A DNA stretch of 64,000 bases, taken from positions 183,269,234-183,333,233 of the forward strand of contig NC_080672.1 in assembly GCF_030247195.1 (NCBI RefSeq). Reading direction: 5' to 3'. This document shows, one piece after another, positions 23,270-32,394 of this stretch. Positions within the stretch are counted from its first letter, which is position 1. Every line of letters begins with the position of its first letter. The translations under genes were made by a program, and so were the position numbers. This DNA comes from Topomyia yanbarensis (Eukaryota; Arthropoda; Insecta; Diptera; Culicidae). The notes beneath the pieces were generated by a model. That model did not search any database and was not told where the DNA came from. It was given only the letters and a program-made list of their open reading frames with translations.

Positions 23270-23905
23270 ACGGCCCGCACCCCAACAATATGGGTATTTT
23301 CGGAAGAAGAGTAGGTCCCAGAAATTGATTTTTGACGTCATTTTGAAATCAAAGATGGCGACTTCCGGTTTGGCGAAATTCGCCATAACTCAATCAATAT
23401 GGGTATTTTCGGAATGGACTTGAAGAGTAGGTGCCAGAAATTGATTCTTGACGCCATTTTGAAATCAAAGATGGCGACTTCCAGTTTAGCGAAATTGATT
23501 TTTAACGTCATTTTAAAATCAAAGATACAATATGGGTACTGTCGGAATGGTCTTGAAGAGTAGGTACCAGAAATTTATGTGTGGCGCCATTTTGAAATCC
23601 AAGGTGGCGACTTCCGGTTTCGCGATATTCGCTATAACCTAATCAATATGGATATTTTCGGAATGGTCTTGATGAGTAGTAGACAAAGATCGACGTTTGA
23701 CGCCATTTTGAATTTCAAGATGGCGACTTCCGGGTTAGCCACATTCACTTAACCCAGTCAATATGAGCGTTTTTGGAATGATCTTAACGAGTAGGTTCCA
23801 AAAATTGATTTTTGACGCCATTTTTAAATCCAAGATGGCGATTTCCGATTTCGCGAAATTCGCTATAACCCAATCAATATTGAGATTTTTAAAAGTTGAA
23901 GTTGT
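23270..23905 (-). repeat. Satellite, about 116-bp units (array 1)
   Basis: About five units contain GAAATCAAAGATGGCGACTTCCGG, TTCGCTATAACTCAATC, ATATGGGTATTTTCGGAATGG and AGTAGGTNCCAGAAATTGATTTTTGACGCC. The same unit occurs in the opposite orientation at 33,720-34,370, with single pieces at 36,875-37,020, 37,250-37,300, 43,640-43,780 and 44,010-44,060. Units differ at many positions, so the array is not freshly homogenised. Confidence 0.9.
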
Positions 23906-24283
23906 AGTACAAATAGTTTTAATTAAACAGTTGAATTTACTTAAATTTAAGCAATATGTTTAATTTGAATAAATTCAAACACCCAACCCACACCACATAC
24001 GTCTCTTTCTTCTCTCTCTTCCATTCTCACCGCAATTCCTGGATGAACACATAAACATATTTTGCATTTTGCTGGTTTATGATTAGATCTTATATTTGAG
24101 GGTGATTTAGATGATTGCCCAAATTTTTCATGCGGGCATTTCGGTAAACCGAAAGTCGCCATCTAGAATTTTAAAATAACGCCAACCGTTTGTCTGCTAC
24201 ACGTCAAAACTATTCCGAAAATACTCATGTTGATTGAGTTGTAGAGAATCTCGCTAAGCCGGAAGTCGCCATTTATGATTTGA
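23906..24283. repeat. Satellite-associated unique segment plus partial units
   Basis: ACAAATAGTTTTAATTAAAC through GATGGCGAC-type sequence is repeated nearly unchanged and in the same orientation at 33,498-33,840. In that copy the left neighbour is a CCTGTGTG terminus; here it is GTTGAAGTTGTAG. This looks like an empty site for the ACGCGG element family. Confidence 0.75.
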
Positions 24284-24990
24284 AAAAGGCCAAGCGCAAA
24301 AACGTGAGTGAATGGTCTGTCCATGCTGAGGCAGGTTTGGCGCAGCGACTGGAAACCGCGTAAGGGGTAAACCCAGCCACCCCGAAGCAAGGCAGAAGAG
24401 CGAGTGTATAGGCGTATATGTGAACTGCCTCATGCCAAGATGGGAGGGTCGTAGCGTAGTATGTTGGGACTTAGCTATCGATGCCTCGTGGCGTGGCAGA
24501 GGAGTGAAAGGGTGAGCATCCAAGTCAGTCTCACACGGTATGTTAAGGGTGAGCACAAAAGTCAGCCTCACATGGTATGGTAGAGGCTAGCACAAAAGTA
24601 AGCCTAGCAAGGAATGAAAAAGGTGAGCACACAAGTCAGCCTCGCAAGGAACGAAAAAGGTGAGCACAAAAGTCAGCCTCATGTGGAGTGTTAGAGAGTG
24701 AATCAAGGTGCGATAGAGAGAGCACCCAAGTAAGCCTCATATAGGACGTATGAATGCGTGAGCGAGAGTGAATGAGTACATCAAGTACAGCCATCCCCCC
24801 AGAAGTAATACCGAGAGGTAGTCCCTGGGGGGAACGATGGCGGAGCCGAATGGAGTTTAGTCGTTATTAATGGCAGCGTCACCATTCGAGCCCGACTCGC
24901 CCCCAGTACACCCCGTGTGGTAGCTTGGACCCTACTAATAGCACGTGTACTGGGATAGTATGTAAATGTCTTCTCCATCGTAAAAAGAAG
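24284..24990 (+). mobile_element. R1/LOA-like 3' end fragment
   Basis: It starts abruptly at AAAAAGGCCAAGCGCAAAAA and matches the 3' UTR of the copies at 37,354 and 44,117 from 40,382 on. It includes the GTGAGCACAAAAGTCAGCCT minisatellite and the terminal CAGCCATCCCCCCAGAAG...GTCTTCTCCAT block. Its right flank (CCGTCTCTTCCATCTTTCCG) is the same host sequence as at 41,280. It is therefore likely a rearranged paralogue of the same insertion rather than an independent one. Upstream it is joined to satellite sequence. Confidence 0.82.
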
Positions 24991-25161
24991 AACCGTCTCT
25001 TCCATCTTTCCGAAAATCTTCTAAGTCTTTTGCATTCAAAAGGACTTAGAATATTTTTTGCAAAAACCGAGTTAATTGCGGAATCCGCGCAAAAAAAAAC
25101 TTCCAAACATATTCTTTTGCTGAGAGTTTTTTTTCGCGTATTTTCGAATTAACGCGGTTTT

Positions 25162-25930
25162 AATGTAGAATACATTTAAGCTTTCAATATAGGGGTCCCG
25201 TTTCAAAATATCGGCTGCGGTGCCGCGTCAGATTTTGAACGTTAATAACTTTTATCATACTTAACAGAATGATTTGATTTTTAGGCCAATTTGTTGAAAA
25301 TATGTTCCTCTATGCTGTATTAAAATTTTAAGTATGTATAACATGCACTAATAACAAAAAATGTGTTTTGAAAAATCTTTCGAAAACGACTCGGAAAAGT
25401 GAAAATTTTCAGCCCATCCCGCACAGAGCCGTCAATATGGTGGACCAACCGAACAAAAAAATAATGAAGTTTATATATACACGCCAAAAAATAATGAAAT
25501 TTAAACGACATGTAAATCAATACGAATGTAAACATACAACGATTGAATCAAAAATTTGATTGAAAATTGCGTTAAAATCAATTGGAGCATCAAACAGCAT
25601 ACAATTTTACACTTTCATTCGTGTAATATTACATGCCATTCATTTTACAGCAGTATTCGAGTTAAAATACATTGAAGTGCATTGGTTTTCCGTTCATAGA
25701 AACTGTAATTTTCGATCCACGTGTAAAATTATAATAAAATTCGTTGAAAAAAGCACGACATGTCGCGTGTATTTGTGGTGAAACTTAATTTTACATTTAT
25801 ATTCATGCTCCAAATATGTGCATGAAAATAAACTTAAAATCACAAAATATTTTTTTCTGTGTAGGTCCACTACATGTTTGTTCCTATGATTATTCGTGTT
25901 GAGTTGCTTGACAAGAGCAGTTGGTAGGGG
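25162..25930. other. Outer part of the left arm, non-coding
   Basis: No gene recognised. It contains AT-rich sequence with motifs such as ACATGTCGCGTGTATTTG and AATATTACATGCCATTC. It is mirrored at 60,230-60,985. The short ORFs here have no recognisable domain. Confidence 0.6.
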
Positions 25931-26040
25931 AAAGACGGCATATTCCTTTGGTTAGGCCATTAGAGGCCGGACGGAACGGAAAGGCTCATGCACAGCACGA
26001 GAACGAGCGAGAAAGCGATAGTAGTGCATATTAGCGCGAT

Positions 26041-26077
26041 TATATAAATATCTGTCGGTCGGTTTTTCTCATCATTC
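26041..26077 (+). promoter_or_regulatory. Histone H3 promoter relic, unit A
   Basis: TATATAAATA (26,041-26,050) is followed about 31 bp later by TCATTC (26,072-26,077), a good arthropod initiator. The spacing is that of a TATA/Inr core promoter. The first H3-like codons start about 15 bp downstream. Unit B has a similar but weaker arrangement. Confidence 0.65.
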
Positions 26078-26091
26078 GTATTCGTTCAAGT

Positions 26092-26587
26092 ACTAGCAAG
26101 CAGCCAGTCCACCGGAGGAAAGCAGTTGGCAATGACGAAGGTCCGAAAAAGTGCCCCAGCTACAGGAACTGTCGCCATGCTAGTATTTCGCCCTAACTAA
26201 AGGGCAACGTTCAATTACTAGCAAGCAGCCAGTCCACCGAAGGAAAGCAGTTGGCAATGACGACAGTCCGAAAAAGTGCCCCAGCTACTGGTGACCTATC
26301 GCAACCAACTACCGATCAGGAACTGTCGCCCTGCAAGAATATCGCCCCAACTAAAGGGCAACAGAGCAACTAATCTGTAGGCTATCGTTCCAGCGTCTGG
26401 TTCGTGAGATTGTACAGGACTGCAAAGTCGAGCTACGCTTACAAAGCTCAGTCGTAATGATGCCCCGAGAAGCCAACGATGCCTACTTGGTCGGTTTGTT
26501 CGAGGATGCAAAATAGTGCGCCAAGCGCATAACTTTCAGGCCAAATACATTAAACTGGCTCACCGTGTCCGCGGAGAGTGCGTTTGA
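26092..26587 (+). pseudogene. Histone H3 pseudogene, unit A
   Basis: The core nucleosomal histone H3 can be followed through frameshifts. ACTAGCAAGCAG gives TSKQ (RTKQ in H3); STGGKQLA and VRKSAPATG match the N-terminal tail with the APRK segment missing. Further on come [26 protein letters not shown], and the last residues IKLAHRVRGE ending at TGA 26,585-26,587 (H3 ends [12 protein letters not shown]). The first ~120 bp are tandemly duplicated (26,092-26,213, then from 26,214), the first copy lacking about 30 bp. The start codon is lost and stops are present, so it is dead. Because promoter, spacer and 3' stem-loop are retained, it derives from genomic duplication, not retroposition. Confidence 0.93.
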
Positions 26588-26615
26588 ATTATGCTCCCGC
26601 AATAAAACAATAAAC

Positions 26616-26631
26616 GGTTCTTTACAGGACC
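26616..26631 (+). terminator. Histone mRNA 3' stem-loop, unit A (mutated loop)
   Basis: GGTTCT-TTAC-AGGACC lies 29 bp after the H3 stop. The stem is six pairs with one G-T wobble. The loop is TTAC instead of the usual TTTC. In replication-dependent histone genes this element replaces polyadenylation. Confidence 0.88.
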
Positions 26632-27120
26632 AATTAATTGTGTTCTAATAAGAGTTAAACTGAAATTTACATTTTATGGTGCATAACAAATAATTTTCTG
26701 AAAGCTATATAAGAAATACGATGTGTGGAAAGAAAGAAAGAGAATTTAAATTATCCTCTCTCGCTCATTTTCGTGCACTGCTTTTCCATTCCTTTCTGCT
26801 GCTAATACCATCATAATAAAAAAGAATGTGCGTATTCTCCCACCATCCCATGGCTAGTATCAGCGCTAACAAATAAGACAAAAGAATTTAAATTTGTGAA
26901 AATCTTTTCCTTCCTTCTTTTCAAATCTGCAACATTTTTTGCAAATATTGTTGGAATGTTTTTATTGAAAAACTGAACTGAAGTTTGCTAGCACTGGCCA
27001 CTAGATTGAAGGCGATGGAAAGACAGAATATTCGTTTTAGTTATGCTAGTATTGGTAGCCGAACGGAAAAGAAAGGCACAGGAATGGCACGAAAACGAGC
27101 GAGAGAGCGATAGTAGTGCT
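26632..27120. other. Spacer between H3 pseudogene units
   Basis: Non-coding spacer. Its first part (GTGTTCTAATAAGAGTTAAAC..., the CCTCTC.CGCTC block, GTGCACTGCTTTTCCATT) is repeated after unit B at 30,430-30,660. The last part (ACGAGCGAGAGAGCGATAGTAGTGC) is repeated from upstream of unit A. This shows tandem duplication of whole gene-plus-spacer units of about 1.1 kb. Confidence 0.75.
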
Positions 27121-27130
27121 TTCTCGTGTG

Positions 27131-27172
27131 TTCATATATGAATATTGGTCGGTCGGTTTTTCTCATCATTCG
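27131..27172 (+). promoter_or_regulatory. Histone H3 promoter relic, unit B
   Basis: A degenerate TATA region (TTCATATATGAATATT) is followed by the same GGTCGGTCGGTTTTTCTC and TCATTC initiator as unit A, about 30 bp on. Confidence 0.55.
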
Positions 27173-27182
27173 TATTCGTTCT

Positions 27183-28509
27183 ACTAGCAAGCAGCCTAGT
27201 ACTAGCAAGCAGCCAGTCCACCGGAGGAAAGCAGTTGGCAATGATGACGGTCCGAAAAAGTACCCCAGCAACTGGTGGCCCATCGCAACCAACTACCGAT
27301 CAGGAACTGTCGCCATGCCAGTATTTCGCCCCAACTAAAGGGCAACGGAGCAACTAATCCGCTGGCTAACATTCCAGCGTCTGGTTCGTAAAGTTGTGTA
27401 TTTAGGGTTACCAAATGGACTAAGAGCAAATTAAGGACATCCCTGCCAAATCTATTCGGAATTTGAGCCTGAATCATTTGTCACTTGAGCCAGAATACTG
27501 AAAAAAGGGATTCTGGCTTATTTTCCAGCAGTTGATCTGGGACAAATTTATATGGTGTAGTGCCAATATTGAACGAAGATAACCACTTTGGCCAAACCTC
27601 ATATCGAGCTATCCAACAAATTCTGGTTACTGAGTAAAAGAACTTTTGGTTGGAATGAGTCGCAGGGAGTATTCATTAACAAAAACAATCGCTGGAAGTA
27701 TTTGAAATTGACAATCGAAATTGATTCTCTTGGAATAAAGTTGATCTGAATAATTTAATACATTTAATCATGACGTTTTTTGATCTCGCAAAAATTTGAA
27801 AAATTGAGTAAATCGCGAAATATTTATTTGTCAATCGAAAGCACATTTTTTGCCATTTATTGTTTGAAAACAATTTATTTTATATATTGACCATGTTGGC
27901 GCTTGAGGTAATCTATTCGACTGGTCCAATTTTTGATGACGGATTTCAAGTGGTATCTGGCTAATTAGGCGAGTAATGCTGGTTTCTGATGCTTGGGAAT
28001 GTCACCGCCGCTATCTTTTCTTCAATGTGTGCTGGATGTGGTCGATTTGTTCGCTACTCATCCAATAACGAGAATTGCAACTTTTACTCTTTGATTGTAT
28101 GGCGAATAGTGGAGTCAGTTGGCCGATTTTGTAGACCATATTATTGTCGGAGTACACGAAACACATTTCTCACAGATCGCTGATTTTCGAAATATAGTTG
28201 AATAATTTGAAAACGGTGAGCATACTGTGGTGGCACACAATACTAAACTACAATAACATGGCATGCCCTGTTAAAAAAAACATCAAGTTGAACCACCTTG
28301 TATATGCCAAGGTTTGAGACTAAAAATAAGGACATTTGAATTAAAATAAGGACGCTTTCCAAAAACCTCGAAAATAAGGACATGTCCTTTAAAATAAGGA
28401 CGGTTGGTAACCCTAGTGTATTACTTCAAAGTCGAGCTACGCTTACTAAACTCAGCCGTAATAAAGCCAGTGATGCCTACTTGGTCGGTTTGTTTGAGGA
28501 TACAAAATA
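27183..28509 (+). pseudogene. Histone H3 pseudogene, unit B, 5' and middle parts
   Basis: N-terminal tail: STGGKQLA, VRKSTPATGG. Core in a shifted frame: YRSGTVAMPVFRPN then a stop, then RATEQLIRWLTFQRLVRK, matching H3 [32 protein letters not shown]. After a 1,013-bp insertion (27,403-28,415) it resumes with FKVELRLLNSAV...[12 protein letters not shown] (28,423-28,509). The C-terminus is found after a further insertion at 30,336-30,395. A small 5' duplication (CTAGTACTAGCAAGCAGCC) is visible at the start. Confidence 0.92.
27403..28415. mobile_element. TIR element TAGGGTTACCAA...TTGGTAACCCTA in H3 unit B
   Basis: 1,013 bp flanked by the direct repeat GTGTATT (27,396-27,402 and 28,416-28,422), read as a 7-bp target duplication. 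TIRs TAGGGTTACCAA/TTGGTAACCCTA are perfect over 12 bp. Both ends carry repeated AAATAAGGACA-type words inside. Removal restores the H3 homology. No transposase is visible; the superfamily is open. Mirrored at 57,726-58,737. Confidence 0.85.
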
Positions 28510-30335
28510 AATTCTCCCCAGTAGATCAGCAGGAACTATGAAACATTCGCAATAAAATCATAATGCATGATCAGAATCGTCTCATTCCTTCATATTTCAC
28601 TATTTCTAATTCTTTACATGTGTTGCTATTAGGGTTCGCAGTACCGACCCTTTTTGGCGAGAACCGGTACTACGGTACTGAAGTCCTCAGTACCGGTAGT
28701 ACCGGTAAAGTACCGGTACTCGAATATTTTTTTAAAAAATTCGAAAAAAGCTTCAAACTGAAATTGAATGCTCAAACTGCTGATCTTATTCTCAGATGAT
28801 TGATTTGCGCTGATCAAAAAACATGTTTATTGTTTTTAATTGCTTCGGAATGGCAAGACTGATTTCACAGAAGATAGTTTTCGTATAGAGCACCTTCTTT
28901 TATTTCGAAATCTCTGCCACTTTGAAATCAATAACTGCTAATTGGTGCGACTTTCGTCGACTTGAACAGATGGTAAAAGTATGAAACCCTATTAACAACA
29001 GTAAATCAAAGCGAGAATGGCAGTAAATCCGAGCAGGTTAATCGCATTTCCTCTCTTGCTTTTCTGAAAATTGGTTTCGACGTTTATGTCGTTTGCCTAC
29101 TATTCTCTAATGCGTATCAAGGCTTCTTGCTTTCCTGTAAACTATGGAGTTTTGCTGAATTTTCAGATCACCAATAATTAAAAATCGCCCCATTTGAAGC
29201 AGTTCACCAAGTCTAAAACTGTTAGCTACTAAATCGCTGTTCGTTCTTTTATAGATAAGTGAATAATGGAAACCAATGGCCCCACCTCATTCCCACACAA
29301 AGATGATATCTCAACGATTTATCTAGAACGAAAATTAATATTATTAAACGTTATCTTGCAGACCGATATTTCGAACCAGATCCCCCTGCAGAGTTAACAT
29401 ATTTGTCATAAAAAATTGTATAGTACCGAAAATACCGGTACTGGCTTTTGTTCAGTACCGGTATTGCGGTACCAAAAATAGGTCGGTATTCCCGGGATTT
29501 TCGGTACCGGTATTACCGGTACCACAACCCTAGTTGCTATATTTTGGAAGAGATCTGATAACTCTATCTCTTTTAATGGATATTTGTTTGTTTTGTGACA
29601 GCCAGAGTAAATTTGCAATGAATAACATTATTCCATCTTTGTGAGTTACCATTCATCGAATAAATGTTTAGTCTATTGCTATTTATAGCAAATTTTATGC
29701 TCAACATTTGCCGCGAACAAAGTTTTTTGGTAACTTCTCATGGTTCTGTGTAATTTCACAATTTTCATGAATAGACCCATTGGGTAACTGTGAAACGATG
29801 GCGTATGGGGAACAGTGATTTTTTTTTGTTTTTGTGGTCTGTCTCAAAATGTGAATGGGTTCCGATTTTCCATAGTAAATACTACTCATATAGTGCAAAA
29901 TGAGTAAATTTGAGCAAGTTTTGTAGAAATAGTCTCTTATTTCAGGATTGCAGCTAATATGCATATATGGTGGTTCGATGTTACGCGATAATATAGTGGA
30001 TTCTTTCGTAAACAAACGATTTATAACTTTAATTCAAAGCGTTAGGATCATTCTTCGTCAAAACAAAAGAATAAAATTTATAAGTAGAATATTTCACTAT
30101 AGACGACATCGTGTTTCATAGTTCCTACCCATGGGGCACACTGATACATTTTACAACCTACTGTTCATTATCCAAAAAATGTTATTTCCCGTGAATTTTA
30201 CCAGCTGGAAAAAATATATGTATTAGTTAACAACAGAGTGGCACTATGTATCGCTTTTGGTTACACAAATAACATGTATTATCATCAAAATTAAATTGTA
30301 GAAAAATGTGTTTCATTGTTACCCTCTCTCCCCTA
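28510..30335. mobile_element. Unclassified insertion splitting the H3 unit B C-terminus
   Basis: It lies between ...GLFEDTK and the resumed H3 end CGTAACTTTC. The right end reads TTGTTACCCTCTCTCCCCTA, resembling in inverted form TAGGGGAGAGAGGGTAAC. The left end (AATTCTCCCCAGTAG) is not a clear TIR partner. About 900 bp of it in this arm are a later insertion (28,630-29,532). ORFs of about 100 codons inside are conserved in the other copies but have no recognisable domain. Confidence 0.55.
28630..29532. mobile_element. 903-bp TAGGGTT element rich in GTACCGG words, left arm only
   Basis: A perfect 8-bp duplication GTTGCTAT flanks it (28,622-28,629 and 29,533-29,540). Ends are TAGGGTTCGCAGTACCG and CGGTACCACAACCCTA-like. 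GTACCGGTA and related words are clustered at both ends. The mirrored sites in the right arm (near 57,525) and in the third copy (near 63,155) are uninterrupted single ATAGCAAC. The 8-bp duplication suggests hAT. Confidence 0.9.
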
Positions 30336-30395
30336 CGTAACTTTCTCGCAAAAGAAATCAAACTGGCTCACAGTGTCCGCTGGGAGTGGGCGTAA
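30336..30395 (+). pseudogene. Histone H3 unit B, C-terminal end
   Basis: CGTAACTTTC...ATCAAACTGGCTCAC reads as R-x-F-L-A-K-E-I-K-L-A-H-S-V-R-W-E-W-A then TAA (30,393-30,395). This corresponds to H3 [20 protein letters not shown]. The histone stem-loop follows 18 bp later. Confidence 0.88.
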
Positions 30396-30412
30396 ATTAC
30401 AATAAAAGCAAC

Positions 30413-30428
30413 GGTTCTTTTCAGGACC
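30413..30428 (+). terminator. Histone mRNA 3' stem-loop, unit B
   Basis: GGTTCT-TTTC-AGGACC is followed by AATCA: a six-pair stem with the canonical TTTC loop, 18 bp after the H3 stop. Confidence 0.92.
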
Positions 30429-30769
30429 AATCAATTGTGTTCTAGTGAGAGTTAAACTGAAACTCATTTTAACATGTGTAACAAATTTTCAACAAGCAAC
30501 ATAATACGTTGTGTGGAAAGAAATAGCTTGCACACAGAACAAAAATTTAAATTATCCTCTCGCTCGTTTCGTGCACTGCTTTTCCATTTCTTTCTGCTGC
30601 TATTATCAGTATAATCAAAACGAATGTGCGTGTTCCCTCACCATCCCTCTAGTGATCAGTGTTGCTTCAATTGCATGTGTTTAAGAGAAACGTTGAAGTC
30701 GCATGCTTCTATTCGAGCTTTTTGGCAGCCTCCGTGAACTAACTGCATTAAATGATTTTTTTGTGCAGC
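30429..30769. other. Spacer after H3 unit B
   Basis: The first ~230 bp repeat the spacer after unit A. The remaining ~110 bp up to unit C show no recognisable feature. Confidence 0.6.
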
Positions 30770-30942
30770 TCCGTGCTAGTAGCAAACAAAATGGCCCTAC
30801 CAGCGTCTGATTCGTGAGATTGTGCAGGATTTCAAAGTCGAACTAAGCTTATAAAGTTCAGCCGTAATGGTACCCGAAGAAGCCAGTCTTGTCGTTTTGT
30901 TCGAGGCTACAAAACAGTTCGCCAGGCACGTAACTATCATGC

Positions 30943-32316
30943 CAGGGCCGGCGGAAAGCGTGGGTAGTATGGGTAGTGCAACCCACTCGAAATTTTGAGC
31001 CATTTCAAAAAATTTAGATGTGCAACGCATGTATCTCGCACTACACACTAGAGTGACAGAAAAAAATGACCCCCATCGGCCTACCCCAGAGTCGATTCCT
31101 AGTCCCACCAGGAGTGTCTGCTCCAAATTTGAGCCAAATCGAATAAGTCTAGCTACCGGACCAACGTGCTTGAAGTTTGTATGGGATTTTTCGACAATTT
31201 ACATGGAGGAAACCCACTTTCGCACATTTTCCCCGCGAGGTAGCACTGTATACATCAGATTATCACCAAAAGTGAAACTTAAGAAGATAATTCTATTATC
31301 TACAACTTTGTTGAAGACTGCAAAGCGATCCGACTCGAACAAGAAAAGTTACTAAACTTTTAACGAAGTGATGTCTGAGTCAGTTTTGCATGGGGCCTAG
31401 CAGTGCATGGTAGTGTATCAGTACTAGGTTCTAACAAACTAAACATTTTGTGGAATAATGGTTAGATTTAGCTCAATAGTATGTTCGGAAGAATTGTAGT
31501 ACATAATACGAGTTATGTTTTGGTTAGAAAATTTTAGTTCCACCTGTGACCGCATAGATGGCGCCAACACTAACTTTTCAACGGAGAGAGATAGAAATTA
31601 GGTGTCTTCTACAAAGTTGTAGAACAAGCCTTTTGCAGTAATTCTTCCAAACATCTCGATATTTTATCTCTCTTATGTATTGCAATTCTTCCGAACATAC
31701 TATTAAGCTAAATCTAACCATTATTCCACAAAAATGTATAGTTTGTTAGAACCTAGTACTGATACACTACCATGCACTGCTAGGCCCCATGCAAAACTGA
31801 CTCAGACATCACTTTGCTAAAAGTTTAATAATTTCTTTCAACAAAGCCGGATTGACTAGCAGTCTTCGACAAAGTTTTAGACAATTAAATTATCTTTCTT
31901 ATTTTCACTTACAATGATAATACGATGCATACAGTCCCACCTAGCGGTGAAAATGCGAGCTAGTGGGTTTTCTCCATGTAAATTGTCGAAAAATTCCATA
32001 CAAACTTCAGGCACGTTGGTCCGGTAGCTAGACTTGTCCGATTTGCTTCAAATTTGGAGCAAGTACTCCTGGTGGGACTAGGAATTGACTCAGGGGTGGG
32101 CCGAGTGAGTTTTCAAAAATTCTTTATTTTTCTGGGCACTCTACTACACACATTTGAAAACATCGATGTACCACAATTCCATTTGCATAAACGAACGTGA
32201 TTTAATGTGAATGTAATGTAAGCGTGTGCATTGCGAAAAGGGAAAAAATCCTTACTAATGGACCCCTAACCGTATGCTTTCTACCCACTCGGGTGTAAAG
32301 TGTTTCGCCGCCCCTG
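30943..32316. mobile_element. hAT-type element inside H3 unit C
   Basis: A perfect 8-bp duplication TATCATGC (30,935-30,942 and 32,317-32,324) is itself H3 sequence (the TIM(P) codons). Ends are CAGGGCCGGCGGAAAG and inverted CAGGGGCGGCGAAACA, a hAT-style CAGGG.CGGCG. The interior is mostly occupied by a second, fold-back element (31,051-32,141), so the hAT itself is only about 280 bp. Confidence 0.92.
31051..32141. mobile_element. Fold-back element with ~500-bp inverted arms, TA-flanked (left copy)
   Basis: Flanked by TA and ending GAGTGACAGAAAAA and TTTCTGGGCACTC. The left arm (CCTAGTCCCACCAGGAGT, CTAGCTACCGGACCAACGTG, TTTGCATGGGGCCTAGCAGTGCATGG...) is mirrored by the right arm with moderate divergence. 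The second arm lacks about 80 bp near the turn that the right-arm copy still has (54,020-54,110). No ORF belongs to it. Confidence 0.88.
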
Positions 32317-32378
32317 TATCATGCCAAATATACCCAACGATCCAGCGCATCACCATCAACACCAGCGTCGAAACCAAA

Positions 32379-32394
32379 GGTTCTTTTCAGAACC
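32379..32394 (+). terminator. Histone mRNA 3' stem-loop, unit C
   Basis: GGTTCT-TTTC-AGAACC within ACCAAA...ACCACCA: perfect six-pair stem, canonical loop and canonical flanks (AAA upstream, ACCA downstream). It is the best preserved stem-loop in the window. Confidence 0.94.

Larger units (their letters stand above)
30770..32370 (+). pseudogene. Histone H3 pseudogene, unit C, split by a hAT element
   Basis: GCTAGTAGCAAACAA may be the A-x-T-K-Q start joined by deletion to YQRLIREIVQDFKVEL (H3 [16 protein letters not shown]). The frame then runs through SSAVMVPEEAS, VVLFEATKQFARHVTIMP with one stop (TTATAA) and close H3 spacing. It is broken by the insertion 30,943-32,316 in the VTIMP codons and resumes with CAAATATACCCAACG.... 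The end is degraded but followed by a perfect stem-loop. Confidence 0.9.

Noticed and set aside
26092..26587. Possibility that an H3 copy is functional
   Set aside because: Start codon lost, frameshifts, stops and a missing APRK segment; units B and C are likewise broken.
30797..31126. 109-codon minus ORF (and 54,522-54,881 plus)
   Set aside because: Runs antisense through H3 unit C, the hAT end and the fold-back element; a chance frame across three unrelated sequences.
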